A stretch of DNA of 64,000 nucleotides from Flavobacteriaceae bacterium (GTDB lineage: Bacteria > Bacteroidota > Bacteroidia > Flavobacteriales > Flavobacteriaceae): contig JAPOSZ010000012.1 in NCBI GenBank assembly GCA_026709415.1, positions 50,645 to 114,644 on the forward strand, given 5' to 3'. The notes beneath the pieces are model-generated. The model did no database searches and was not told the origin of the DNA. It saw only the letters and a list, made by a program, of their open reading frames with translations. A program made the position numbers and the translations under genes. Of the stretch, positions 1 to 8,844 are shown in pieces (position 1 is the first letter of the stretch; each line of letters starts with the position of its first letter).

Positions 1-464
1 AGAGGAATAAAATCTAACGTTTCAATATTGTCAACCACTTTAATATAATGTGGCGATCCAGAATCACATAGGATAGCATCACCATATTTTTCAAGTTGAT
101 CCGTATCATTAAAAGCAATGCATATTCGTTGATCTTTTAAAATTTTGGCTTCATGTACTCCATCAAAGGCTTCAAATTGGGCATCAATTCCAATCCAAGA
201 ATGACGATAAGCAAATTGTATAGCACAACGACTACCATTGCCGCACAAACTACTTTCATTCCCATCAGCATTATAATATTTCATGTAAAAACTAGCGACT
301 TGACTTTTTTCCAAAACAATTAATCCATCAGCACCAATTCCAAAGTGGCGGTTACAAAAGTGATGGATAGTCTTTCTACTTAATGCGGTAATATGACCCT
401 CCATATTATCTATTAAAATAAAATCGTTTCCAGTCCCTTGGTATTTAAAAAATTCAATCGTCAT
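1..464 (-). CDS. dapF: Diaminopimelate epimerase, partial (3' end outside window)
   Basis: The gene begins at the ATG complementary to 462-464 and runs off the left edge, so only the first 154 residues are seen. DapF interconverts LL- and meso-diaminopimelate in lysine and peptidoglycan synthesis. The N-terminal GTGNDF stretch (about residues 10-15) and the YNADGN...CGNGSRC block (residues 64-80) with catalytic Cys74 are the family hallmarks, followed by a SGSPHYIK segment typical of the second half of the first domain. The second catalytic cysteine lies outside the window. The gene is divergent from the HtrA gene. dapA, of the same pathway, is 11 kb away at 11829. Identity is confident; completeness cannot be judged. 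Confidence 0.93.
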   Translation of the reverse strand, partial: MTIEFFKYQGTGNDFILIDNMEGHITALSRKTIHHFCNRHFGIGADGLIVLEKSQVASFYMKYYNADGNESSLCGNGSRCAIQFAYRHSWIGIDAQFEAFDGVHEAKILKDQRICIAFNDTDQLEKYGDAILCDSGSPHYIKVVDNIETLDFIP

Positions 465-607
465 TGGTTAAATGAATTCTCTTACAAAATAAAAACTAAC
501 CATCGTATTTAAATAGTTGTTCATCGTTTCATTTAGATCATATAATCCTTGGGGAGTAAAAATGTTAAAATTTTGTTAAACTCCCTTATTCCATTTAACA
601 AATCAAG

Positions 608-615
608 TAATTTTG
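608..615 (+). promoter_or_regulatory. -7 promoter box upstream of the HtrA gene
   Basis: TAATTTTG matches the Bacteroidota -7 consensus TAnnTTTG and lies 31 bases before the HtrA start, which would leave a leader of roughly 27 bases. No convincing TTG -33 element is visible at the expected distance. Confidence 0.4.
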
Positions 616-646
616 CGTCTGTAATAATAGAATAAACCCAATTAAA

Positions 647-2008
647 ATGAAAAAGATTGCCAAAACGTTTGGAATCGCTATAGTGAGTTCTTTTCTGAGT
701 TTTTTAATGTTTTACTTTTTCGTGATTCCACCAAAAGTTCAGAACGCTGAGATTTCATCTTTTGAATCTAAATCTCGAATCATTCCCACAACCTATAGCT
801 ATTCCGATGCTGCTTATGCGTTAGAACCCACTGATTTTGTAGAAGTCGCTAGTGATGTGGTCAACAAGGTAGTCCATATCAAATCCATTAGAACCATCAA
901 TAGTACATGGTACCGAAGATCAAGTTCAGCGTCTGTTGTCGGATCTGGAGTAATCGTATCACCCGATGGTTATTTAATTACCAACTATCATGTCATTGAA
1001 AACAATAACGGAATCGAAGTGACTTTAAATGATAATCGCACTTTTAAAGGTGAAATTATTAAAGTTGATCCCGATACCGATTTAGCCATTTTAAAAATAG
1101 AACCTGAAAATCTATTACCATATATGGTTTTTGGCGATTCAGATAATGCTCAAATAGGAGAATGGGTTTTGACCGTGGGAAATCCACTGAATTTAACTTC
1201 AACGGTAACTGCGGGCATTATCAGTGCAAAAAGTAGAGATTCAAATTTGAGGGATAATAAAAACGAAGTATTTATTCAAACCGATGCTGCGGTTAATATA
1301 GGCAATTCTGGTGGTGCGTTAGTCAACACACAAGGTGAACTTATTGGAATTAATACAAAAATTTCAACCCAAACGGGTGGATATGTTGGTTATTCTTTTG
1401 CCATTCCAAGCAATATCGTTCGAAAAGTATTTGAAGATTTAATGGAATATGGTGATATTCAAAAAGGTATTTTGGGAGTCAGTGGCAATTCATTAACAGG
1501 CAAATCGGCAGAACAGCTCCAAATCCAAGATACTGAGGGATTTTATATCAGTGAGGTTTTTCCTGAAACTGGGGCGAGTCAGGCTAATTTAAAACCGGGT
1601 GACATTATTAAAACCATCGATGGAAATAAAATCAATAAATATGCTGATTTGCATGGTCGTTTGTTTAGTAAACGTCCCGGTGATCAAGTCAACATTACAT
1701 ATAAAAGAAATGATCAATTAAAAAATGTGATAGTCACCTTGACAAAATCAGTTGTTGAGACTTTTGGTGGTATGGAAATCAGAGAAGTAAAACCCCAAAA
1801 AGAGGATAATTATTCTAACGGAGCTTTGATAATATCTAATGTTTCACGTCTTAGTTTATCGAAATATTTAGATTATCGGATTCTAGAAATCAATGATTTT
1901 AAGGTTGAAAACATCGATGATATACGTGCCATCAAAAGAAGGAATGAAGAAATCAATACCATTAAAGTTCTATCCCCAGAAGGAGAGCAAGTTACCTTGG
2001 TGTACTAA
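647..2008 (+). CDS. HtrA/Deg-family periplasmic serine protease
   Basis: This is a trypsin-like protease of envelope quality control. It has an N-terminal signal or anchor segment (residues 5-27), then the protease domain with the full triad: His115 in TNYHVIE, Asp145 in DTDLAILKIE and Ser221 in GNSGGAL. One clear PDZ domain follows at about 275-370. A weaker second PDZ-like region fills the C-terminus to 453. The length fits DegP/DegQ-type proteins. The ATG at 647 is preceded by a TAnnTTTG box at 608-615. trmD follows 40 bases later in the same direction. Which Deg paralogue it matches best cannot be told from sequence reading alone. Confidence 0.93.
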   Translation: MKKIAKTFGIAIVSSFLSFLMFYFFVIPPKVQNAEISSFESKSRIIPTTYSYSDAAYALEPTDFVEVASDVVNKVVHIKSIRTINSTWYRRSSSASVVGSGVIVSPDGYLITNYHVIENNNGIEVTLNDNRTFKGEIIKVDPDTDLAILKIEPENLLPYMVFGDSDNAQIGEWVLTVGNPLNLTSTVTAGIISAKSRDSNLRDNKNEVFIQTDAAVNIGNSGGALVNTQGELIGINTKISTQTGGYVGYSFAIPSNIVRKVFEDLMEYGDIQKGILGVSGNSLTGKSAEQLQIQDTEGFYISEVFPETGASQANLKPGDIIKTIDGNKINKYADLHGRLFSKRPGDQVNITYKRNDQLKNVIVTLTKSVVETFGGMEIREVKPQKEDNYSNGALIISNVSRLSLSKYLDYRILEINDFKVENIDDIRAIKRRNEEINTIKVLSPEGEQVTLVY

Positions 2009-2048
2009 TCTTAAACTTAAATTGAATGTCTTAGGGAATTTTTAAACA

Positions 2049-2729
2049 ATGCGAATTGACATTGTTACTTTATTTCCAGGAATGATGGAAAGCCCTTTTG
2101 GTCACTCCATTGTCAAAAGAGCCTTGGAAGTGCAATTAGTGGAAATTCATTGCCACGACTTACGACAACATGCGTTACCTCCTAGAAAGCAAGTGGATGA
2201 TTATCCTTTTGGTGGAGGTGTCGGATTGGTCATGAAAATAGAACCTATTTTCAAGTGTATCAACTTTCTGAAAAGCCAACGAGATTATGACGAGATCATC
2301 TATTTTGCACCAGATGGTGAATTATTAAATCAAAAAAAAGCCAATTATTACTCTACAAAAAAGAATTTATTGTTACTCTGTGGACACTATAAAGGAGTTG
2401 ATCAACGAATTAGAGATCACTTGATTACAAAAGAAATTTCAGTGGGTAATTATGTATTATCGGGTGGTGAAATTGCAGCAACAGTATTTTGTGATGCCAT
2501 TGTTCGATTAGTCCCAGGGGTTATTTCAGATTTATCTTCTGCTTTGGGAGATAGTTTTCAAGATGACTTAATTGAACCTCCTATTTACACCAGACCCCGA
2601 ATATTTAATAGTTGGGAAGTTCCAGAGGTCTTGTTATCTGGGAACCAAAGTACAATCGACCAATGGAAAGATCAAATGAGTCTAGAAAACACAAAAAATA
2701 AGCGCCCGGATTTGTACAAAAAACTATGA
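2049..2729 (+). CDS. trmD: tRNA (guanine-N1-)-methyltransferase TrmD
   Basis: TrmD methylates N1 of G37 next to the anticodon and prevents +1 frameshifting. The 226-residue length is normal. The N-terminus MRIDIVTLFPGMM is typical. The trefoil-knot S-adenosylmethionine site appears as LLCGHYKGVDQRI (about 109-121) and SVGNYVLSGGEIAA (about 131-144). The gene follows the HtrA gene and converges with the tyrosine phosphatase gene, which ends 44 bases away. A weak hairpin (GGCATC, four A, GATGTC at 2743-2758) lies between them and could limit read-through. Confidence 0.96.
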   Translation: MRIDIVTLFPGMMESPFGHSIVKRALEVQLVEIHCHDLRQHALPPRKQVDDYPFGGGVGLVMKIEPIFKCINFLKSQRDYDEIIYFAPDGELLNQKKANYYSTKKNLLLLCGHYKGVDQRIRDHLITKEISVGNYVLSGGEIAATVFCDAIVRLVPGVISDLSSALGDSFQDDLIEPPIYTRPRIFNSWEVPEVLLSGNQSTIDQWKDQMSLENTKNKRPDLYKKL

Positions 2730-2772
2730 GAGAAATAATTTAGGCATCAAAAGATGTCAATCATTTAAGGCG

Positions 2773-3225
2773 CTATGAATTTGATAATTGATCGGCTATG
2801 GTCTGGCAGGCTCGATTGAGTAATTGATAGGATTCTAAAAATCCTTGGTCAGATTGTCCATATGGATCGGGAACGGATTGTCCATTTTCAAGTATCATTT
2901 TTACTTTAGATTTTTGGGATTCGTTTCGACACATATCAATGATATTCTGATAGTTGTTTCGATCCATGGCATAGATGTGAGTGAAATAATCTAAATCTTC
3001 TGAAACTAACTTTCGTCCTAATTGATTTGAAATATCGATGCCGTGCTGCTGAGCGACCTTGATGCTTTGGAGATGAGGCCTAGAACCTGAGTGCCAACCA
3101 GCAGTTCCTGCCGAGTCAACTTCAATATCAGAATTTTTGAGTTTTGACTTTAAAATACCTTGGGCTAGGGGACTCCTACAATAATTACCCAAACAGACCA
3201 TGAGTACTCTTGGTGCATGATTCAT
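2773..3225 (-). CDS. Low-molecular-weight protein tyrosine phosphatase
   Basis: The protein is 150 residues, normal for the family. The P-loop CLGNYCRS near the N-terminus supplies nucleophile Cys11 and Arg17 of the C-x5-R-S motif. The general-acid loop appears as VPDPYG with Asp120. In bacteria such enzymes dephosphorylate tyrosine kinases or small phosphoesters, often linked to capsule or stress. The true substrate is not evident here. The gene lies 11 bases downstream of dnaA on the same strand and is likely co-transcribed with it. Confidence 0.93.
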   Translation of the reverse strand: MNHAPRVLMVCLGNYCRSPLAQGILKSKLKNSDIEVDSAGTAGWHSGSRPHLQSIKVAQQHGIDISNQLGRKLVSEDLDYFTHIYAMDRNNYQNIIDMCRNESQKSKVKMILENGQSVPDPYGQSDQGFLESYQLLNRACQTIADQLSNS

Positions 3226-3236
3226 CTGTCAAAGAT

Positions 3237-4682
3237 TTAATAATTTTTGATTTTTTCATCGATTGCATCGTAGGTGTTTCTGTAAATACGGTCGTGTAAT
3301 TTAAACTCTTCTACTTTTCGTACGGAATATATCACGGTGGCATGATTGACATTTCCCATCAATTTGCCGATTTTTTGGAAAGATAAATTTGTATACTTTT
3401 TTGTGAAATGCATTACCAATTGTCTGGGTTCTACAACATCCCTTCGTTTGGTTTTTGTCCGTAAATCTTTGTTGTCAACTTCAAAATATTGGACCACAAT
3501 ATCTTCTATGACATGGAATGGAATTTGTTCTGGAGTTGATTTTTCAGAAATTAATCTACTGACAACCCCTATGGCTAGCTCTGTATTAATGGGAACTTTA
3601 TTAAATGATGCTTCAGCTAATATGGCCACAATGGCTCCTTCGATATCTCGGATATTAGAATCTATTTTTTCGGCTAATAAATCCAATACACTTTCGTTTA
3701 AATCCAAACCAAGATTTTTAGTTTTTAATTTGATGATGTTTTTACGAGTTTCAACATCCGGTTTTTTTATTTCAGCCGTTAGGCCCCATTTAAACCTTGA
3801 CAAAAGCCGCTCTTCGATATCTTCCATGTCTTTAGGAGAGATATCGGCCGTCATCACGATCTGTTTGTTGTTTTGATGTAAAAAATTGAAGATATTATAA
3901 AGAGCCCCTTGAGTTTTTTCTTTTCCCATCAAAAACTGAATATCATCGATGATTAATACATCCAATTGCTGATAAAAATGAATGAAATGATTGATTTTGT
4001 TTCTGTCTTTATGTAAACTGGCAGCAATAAATTGCTCTGTAAATTTTTCTGAAGAAACATAGATGATATTTTTGTTTTTAAAATCTGTTTTGATTTGTAA
4101 ACCGATGGCATTGACTAGGTGAGTTTTACCCAATCCAACTTTACTGTGTATAAAAAGCGGGTTGAAGGCTGTTCCACCTGGATTTTTAGCGACTTCTAAC
4201 GAAACCGAGCGGGCTAATTTATTGGAATCACCTTCAGCGAAGTTTTCAAAGGTGTAATCTGAATTTAAATCAGGACTAAAATGTTCATTTTTAAGGCCTG
4301 AAATTTTTATGCTTTCAGGGTTTTCAGAATGGATGATGTTTAAAGGTCTTTTTTGATTTTGAAAATCAAGATTTCCTTTGGCTTGAAATTTCGGAGACCG
4401 TATACCACTGGCTTGCTTTTGTTTTGATTCGATGGTGTACATCAATTTGACGTTGGGACCTAATTCTTTTGAAAATGCCGATTGAATTAAATCCAAATAC
4501 TTTGCTTCGAGGGTCTCATAGATAAAATGAGTCGGTACTTGAATAGTCAGTTCTTTGTTTTTTAAATCAATAGGAACAATAGAACCAAACCAAGTTGAAA
4601 ATTCTTTTTCAGATTGAATATTGTCTCTGATGAAAGCTAAACATTTACTCCAAATTAATTCTAGGTTTTGGTTATTCATCAA
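3237..4682 (-). CDS. dnaA: Chromosomal replication initiator DnaA
   Basis: DnaA binds oriC and melts the origin. The 481 residues include N-terminal domain I, a variable linker at about 85-145, and the AAA+ domain with Walker A VGLGKTH (Lys187) and Walker B LIIDDIQF (Asp246, Asp247). The C-terminal helix-turn-helix domain carries the DnaA signature in MGNVNHATVIYSVRKV. Two adjacent ATG codons begin the gene (4682 and 4679); either could be used. I saw no TTATCCACA-type DnaA boxes in the 180-base upstream gap, so the origin is probably elsewhere. Confidence 0.97.
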   Translation of the reverse strand: MMNNQNLELIWSKCLAFIRDNIQSEKEFSTWFGSIVPIDLKNKELTIQVPTHFIYETLEAKYLDLIQSAFSKELGPNVKLMYTIESKQKQASGIRSPKFQAKGNLDFQNQKRPLNIIHSENPESIKISGLKNEHFSPDLNSDYTFENFAEGDSNKLARSVSLEVAKNPGGTAFNPLFIHSKVGLGKTHLVNAIGLQIKTDFKNKNIIYVSSEKFTEQFIAASLHKDRNKINHFIHFYQQLDVLIIDDIQFLMGKEKTQGALYNIFNFLHQNNKQIVMTADISPKDMEDIEERLLSRFKWGLTAEIKKPDVETRKNIIKLKTKNLGLDLNESVLDLLAEKIDSNIRDIEGAIVAILAEASFNKVPINTELAIGVVSRLISEKSTPEQIPFHVIEDIVVQYFEVDNKDLRTKTKRRDVVEPRQLVMHFTKKYTNLSFQKIGKLMGNVNHATVIYSVRKVEEFKLHDRIYRNTYDAIDEKIKNY

Positions 4683-4861
4683 ATTTTGAATGCTCTAAAA
4701 AAATCTAATTTTATGATACAATTTGGAGCAGAAAATGCATCAAAAGAAGCGTTCGTTCTTCGTATCGAAAGTAATTATTTTGGTGAAAATTTAAACAAAA
4801 AAAAAGAGTTTTTTTAAAAAAAACTATACTCAATTGAAAGACAAATAAATACCATTGAATC

Positions 4862-5266
4862 ATGAAATTTTTAACTAAGAAAAAAACCATTAGGTATGCT
4901 GAAACCGACCAAATGGGAGTGGTGCATCATTCCAATTATGTGCTTTATTTTGAAGAAGCAAGAATTGACTGGCTCGACAATTTAAATACTCCTTATGTTG
5001 AAATGGAAGAGAAAGGAATTATATCTCCAGTCATTGAACTGCGTCTGAAATATCATAACCCTTTATATTTTGGAGATTCTTATTATATTGAAATACAGGT
5101 AGTTAAACCCCCAAAAGCGTCTCTGGAATTAACATACAAAGTATTTAATCAAAATGATCAACTCGCTTGTTCAGGTTATAGCAAACTAGCATTTTTGTTG
5201 GCAGAGACAAAAAAACTAATCCCAGTGCCTTCTTATTTGGCATCTAAATTGGAGATCGAAAAATGA
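4862..5266 (+). CDS. Acyl-CoA thioesterase, hotdog fold (YbgC/4-hydroxybenzoyl-CoA type)
   Basis: The 134-residue protein has the YbgC-type active-site block near its start: AETDQMGVVHHSNYVLYFEEAR, given here by its key parts AETDQMG and HHSNY, with the conserved Asp in TDQMG. Such enzymes hydrolyse acyl-CoA thioesters in the cytoplasm, and the acyl specificity cannot be read. It is divergent from dnaA. Its last 23 bases overlap the 3' end of ribD on the other strand. Confidence 0.88.
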   Translation: MKFLTKKKTIRYAETDQMGVVHHSNYVLYFEEARIDWLDNLNTPYVEMEEKGIISPVIELRLKYHNPLYFGDSYYIEIQVVKPPKASLELTYKVFNQNDQLACSGYSKLAFLLAETKKLIPVPSYLASKLEIEK

Positions 5267-6311
5267 TTTTTAATCGATCATTTTCAATCATAAAATTTTC
5301 TATTAAATAATTTGATGTGTCGAGTTTTGGTACGGTTAAACCATGCTTCAAAAGTTGAGGTGAAGTGAATATTCTGGCTTCGTCCCAAAGCGAAGAATTG
5401 ATAAAATGTTGGAGAGTTTTTTGTCCGCCTTCTACCATGATGGATTGAATGTTTTTTAGGTACAACTGATCTAGTAATTTGTCGATCGAAATAGGGTATT
5501 GGTCACTAATTTTTATGATCTCTAAATTTCGAGATTTGTGCGACACGAATTTGTTTGTTAAGACATAAGTCAGGGCACTTCCATCATAAAGTTGCGATCG
5601 CTTAGAAACCCTTAATTGAGGATCAATTAGCACTCGAATTTCTTTTCTTGGTGGTTTTTTCCAGTATCGAGCCAAAAGATTCGGATTATCATCCACGGCT
5701 GTTTGAGCACCAACTAAAATGGCATTTTCTTGGAATCTCCACTGGTGAACCAATTTTCTACTTGAGGGACTGGTCAACCAAAAAGGTTGATTCGGCACTC
5801 GACTAACTTTTGGAGGAGCCATATAACCATCGATTGATTGAGCCCATTTTAAAACAATATAGGGACGTTTGTTATTGACAAAACAGAAAAAACGTTTGTT
5901 ATTTTTTAGGCAAGATGGTTCTTCAACGCTTTGGATAACTTCAATACCATGATCTTTTAATATTTGAATTCCCCGTCCATTGACTTGGGGGTATGGATCT
6001 TTGGTTCCAATAACCACTTTCTTTATCCCACTTTTAATGATAGCATGCGTACAAGGTGGTGTTTTCCCAAAATGACTACATGGTTCAAGATTAACAATGA
6101 GAGTTGATTCTTTGAGTTGGGCAGGGTCTTTAACGGATTGTATGGCTTTTACCTCAGCATGTGCTAAACCCGCTTTATAATGATATCCTTGACCAATAAT
6201 TCGTCCATGGTGAACTATAAGGGCCCCAACGAGAGGATTGGGATAGGTGCTTCCTAATCCTTTTTTGGCCAACTGCAAACATCGTTGCATTAATAAAGAG
6301 TATCGATCCAT
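5244..6311 (-). CDS. ribD: Bifunctional riboflavin biosynthesis deaminase/reductase RibD
   Basis: RibD carries out the second and third steps of riboflavin synthesis: deamination of the pyrimidine and reduction of the ribosyl side chain. The N-terminal cytidine-deaminase-like domain has zinc ligands His51 (HAEVKA, catalytic Glu53), Cys78 and Cys87 (PCSHFGKTPPC). The C-terminal dihydrofolate-reductase-like domain starts near residue 150 (PYIVLKWAQSIDG) and includes VEGG near 290. Length (355) is normal. It converges with and slightly overlaps the thioesterase gene. Confidence 0.95.
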   Translation of the reverse strand: MDRYSLLMQRCLQLAKKGLGSTYPNPLVGALIVHHGRIIGQGYHYKAGLAHAEVKAIQSVKDPAQLKESTLIVNLEPCSHFGKTPPCTHAIIKSGIKKVVIGTKDPYPQVNGRGIQILKDHGIEVIQSVEEPSCLKNNKRFFCFVNNKRPYIVLKWAQSIDGYMAPPKVSRVPNQPFWLTSPSSRKLVHQWRFQENAILVGAQTAVDDNPNLLARYWKKPPRKEIRVLIDPQLRVSKRSQLYDGSALTYVLTNKFVSHKSRNLEIIKISDQYPISIDKLLDQLYLKNIQSIMVEGGQKTLQHFINSSLWDEARIFTSPQLLKHGLTVPKLDTSNYLIENFMIENDRLKIIFRSPI

Positions 6312-6571
6312 ATAGATTGGGATTTGATGATTCTAAAATATCAAAGTGAAATCAAATGACTTAATGAGAACTGTGTTTTATTGTTCTAAAAAATCGTGGA
6401 TAGGTGACTCAATCGAAGCATCCAAAATGGTGATAAAAATCCAAACCATAGTAGGGCTTTTTAGAAACCAAAGCCAAGATAGATTAAATCCAATCCAACA
6501 TCTCTTACTTTTGTCTCGTCAGATAGGGGCTTGTTTCTTAAGTCACAGCTGAAATTGACTATGGCTCTATC
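6312..6571. other. Non-coding stretch between ribD and the HEPN pseudogene
   Basis: About 260 bases with no gene I can support. A short open frame on the plus strand (6346-6552) has no recognisable domain and no promoter box. The minus strand continues with degraded sequence beyond the HEPN homology and several stops. Confidence 0.4.
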
Positions 6572-6922
6572 TAAATTGATGGATTCTAATACTTGATCGA
6601 TTCTAGTTTCTAACTGGGGGATCTCATCAATTAATTCTCCAAAAAGGCATCGTGTTGAAGATTAAAATATTCGTGGACTATATAATCTCTTGACTTTTGG
6701 TATGAAACCCAATCAATGTCCTGAAACGCTTTTTTTAATCTAGGGGACAAGCTCTTAAAAGCTTCTCCGATTTTGCTGAAGTTCAATTCAAATAAATCGT
6801 CCGATACCCATGGTTCAAATTTCGAATCGGCGTATAATATTGTCTCTTACCTTACAAATTCTTAAAATGCACTTTTTGACATCGGTGAGTATTTCTAAGT
6901 CACTCCGTTCTGCTTTTTGCAT
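6572..6922 (-). pseudogene. Broken HEPN (DUF86-like) gene, partner of the upstream MNT gene
   Basis: Reading from the ATG at 6922, which overlaps the end of the MNT gene by 23 bases, gives 35 residues to a stop at 6815-6817. Homology to HEPN/DUF86 proteins continues in another frame (KIGEAFKSLSPRLKK, then DIDWVSYQKSRDYIVHEYF) to a second stop at 6631-6633, then in a third frame (DEIPQLETRIDQVLES). The R-x4-H ribonuclease motif is still present as RDYIVH in the middle piece. Two frame changes make this a decayed toxin gene of an MNT-HEPN module. The intact homologue is at 58749-59165. Sequencing errors are possible, but two in 350 bases would be unusual. Confidence 0.75.
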
Positions 6923-7211
6923 TTTCAAGTTTATAAAACGTAACCGCATCCTTCAAAATCGAATCTTTTACAGAATCTTTGATAGCATCAAAAGGCCCTA
7001 AATCAATTTTCTTTTCTAGTAATTTGGTTAGTTCAAATTTCAAACGCATTCGATCATAGAAACTCACATCTGATGTGGTAGAGTATAATAAATCGATATC
7101 ACTACGTTTGTTTTCTTCATTTCTAGCATACGAACCAAAAACGCCTATCCTCGTCGGATTTAAAGGCTTGAACTTTTCGATAATAATCTCTTGTTGTTTT
7201 TTTGTGAGCAT
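6900..7211 (-). CDS. MNT-type nucleotidyltransferase, antitoxin of an MNT-HEPN pair (catalytic site intact)
   Basis: The 103-residue minimal nucleotidyltransferase has the GS...D-x-D catalytic motif: FGSYARNEENKRSDIDLL, with Gly26, Ser27, Asp38 and Asp40, and a later acidic position in KKIDLGPFD. In known MNT-HEPN modules the MNT protein neutralises the HEPN ribonuclease, in studied cases by adenylylating it. Here the HEPN gene downstream is broken. Two relatives in this window (59122-59436 and 61569-61883) align over their whole length but have lost the motif. A TAnnTTTG box lies at 7235-7242. Confidence 0.85.
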   Translation of the reverse strand: MLTKKQQEIIIEKFKPLNPTRIGVFGSYARNEENKRSDIDLLYSTTSDVSFYDRMRLKFELTKLLEKKIDLGPFDAIKDSVKDSILKDAVTFYKLENAKSRTE

Positions 7212-7234
7212 TTACACAGGTGACATACAAGTTA

Positions 7235-7242
7235 CAAAAGTA
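7235..7242 (-). promoter_or_regulatory. -7 promoter box of the first MNT-HEPN module
   Basis: On the minus strand the sequence reads TACTTTTG, a full match to TAnnTTTG, 23 bases before the MNT start. All three MNT genes in the window have such a box just upstream. Confidence 0.5.
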
Positions 7243-7405
7243 ATAAGGATAGGGATTGGTTTCATGATGAAAATTGGGAGATAAGAAATTCCAAACCACT
7301 ATTACAGTTTTTTCGGGCAATTTCGAGGTATCTTTCTTACCTGATATTGAAAGAATTAAATTTTCATTTCTAATTCAATTTTTATTTTTAGAAACAAAAA
7401 AACTC

Positions 7406-8830
7406 GTGTCTAAATATGTTTCTTTAATTCTATTAACAATTTGTTTTAGTTGTCAACGGTATAATGATGAACCTCCAAATATCATTTTTATCCTTACTGA
7501 TGATTTAGGCTATGGAGATTTAGGGATTTATGGTGCAGACGATATTAAAACGCCCAATATTAACCAACTCGCCGAAGAAGGTGCCTTTCTTACGTCGTAT
7601 TATGTATCCCAGCCAGTTTGTTCAGCTTCTCGAGCGTCTATTTTAACGGGATGTTATGCCAATCGAATTGGCATTCACCAAGCATTAGGCCCCAATTCGG
7701 AAATTGGCATCCATCCAAATGAAGAATTATTGCCAGAACTATTCAAAGAACAAGGATATGCCACCGCCATTTTTGGAAAATGGCATTTGGGAGATGATCC
7801 CATGTTTATGCCTCGCAAACATGGCTTCGATGAGTTTTATGGCCTTTTGTATTCCAATGATATGTGGCCATACCATCCACAAGATGAATTCCCCCCATTA
7901 TATCTTTATGGAAATGAAACTCCCCTGAAGGAGTTACATGATCAAACGTATTTAACCGATTCGATTACGAGGAAATCAATCGACTTTATAAAAAGAAATA
8001 AGGATTATCCTTTTTTCTTATACATCTCTCATCCTCAACCCCATGTGCCACTATTTGCCCATCCAGATTTTTTAGGAAGTCAATCAAGAGGATTGTATGG
8101 CGATGTGATTCACGAAATAGATCATTCGGTTGGTCGAATCTTGCAAACACTCCAAGAAAATAATCTCCAGAACAGGACAATGATTATTTTCACTTCTGAT
8201 AATGGTCCATGGTTATCTTATGGAACACATAGTGGATCATCAGGAATTTACCGTGAAGGGAAAGGAACGGTATGGGAAGGTGGTGTGAGAGTTCCAAGTG
8301 TCATTTGGTATCCAAAGCATATTCCACCAAATCAACAAATTGAGTCCAGTATGATGGCTATTGATTGGCTGCCGACGATTTTGGACTATACACAGGGAAG
8401 ACAACCACATTTAAAAATTGATGGGGAATCGTTTAAAGGGGTTTTCAGTGGTAACCGGCAAATTTCAAAACATGAAAACTTGTTCTTTTACTATGGTCAA
8501 AACGAACTTCAAGCGATCAGACATCGCCATTGGAAAGCCTATTTCCCACATACTTATCGTACCATCGCAAATAAAAAAGTAAGAGATGATGGAATTCCCA
8601 TCCGTTATGAAAACATACAACTAAATGAAATAGAATTATACAATCTGTTGGATGATCCGCAAGAAAAAACAAACGTGGCCTCAATTTATCCACGAGTCAT
8701 TCAAAAGATTGAGAGAATTGCTGATTCTATTCGAGATGTGCTTGGGGATCGATTGATGGGTAAGAAAGGATCAGAAAATCGGGAGCCCGGAAGAGTTTCT
8801 GATGAAGACGATTCGATAATTCATGACTGA
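7406..8830 (+). CDS. Sulfatase, lipoprotein of the formylglycine type
   Basis: An arylsulfatase-type (S1) enzyme that hydrolyses sulfate esters, probably of sulfated glycans. ILTDDLGYGD carries metal-binding aspartates, and VCSASRASILTG carries the C-x-A-x-R signature whose cysteine is converted to formylglycine (residue 72 from the chosen start). HTGSSG-like and GGVRVP segments follow. I chose GTG at 7406 because it gives a normal lipoprotein signal (SLILLTICFSC, Cys16). An in-frame ATG at 7274 would add 44 residues without signal character. prmC starts 14 bases after the stop. The gene is isolated from the SusC locus but could serve the same kind of substrate. Confidence 0.88.
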   Translation: MSKYVSLILLTICFSCQRYNDEPPNIIFILTDDLGYGDLGIYGADDIKTPNINQLAEEGAFLTSYYVSQPVCSASRASILTGCYANRIGIHQALGPNSEIGIHPNEELLPELFKEQGYATAIFGKWHLGDDPMFMPRKHGFDEFYGLLYSNDMWPYHPQDEFPPLYLYGNETPLKELHDQTYLTDSITRKSIDFIKRNKDYPFFLYISHPQPHVPLFAHPDFLGSQSRGLYGDVIHEIDHSVGRILQTLQENNLQNRTMIIFTSDNGPWLSYGTHSGSSGIYREGKGTVWEGGVRVPSVIWYPKHIPPNQQIESSMMAIDWLPTILDYTQGRQPHLKIDGESFKGVFSGNRQISKHENLFFYYGQNELQAIRHRHWKAYFPHTYRTIANKKVRDDGIPIRYENIQLNEIELYNLLDDPQEKTNVASIYPRVIQKIERIADSIRDVLGDRLMGKKGSENREPGRVSDEDDSIIHD

Positions 8831-8844
8831 TAATCCCACTACAG

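Noticed and set aside
4683..4861. Possible replication origin next to dnaA
   Set aside because: I found no DnaA-box clusters (TTATCCACA-like) in this gap, and many Bacteroidota have oriC away from dnaA.
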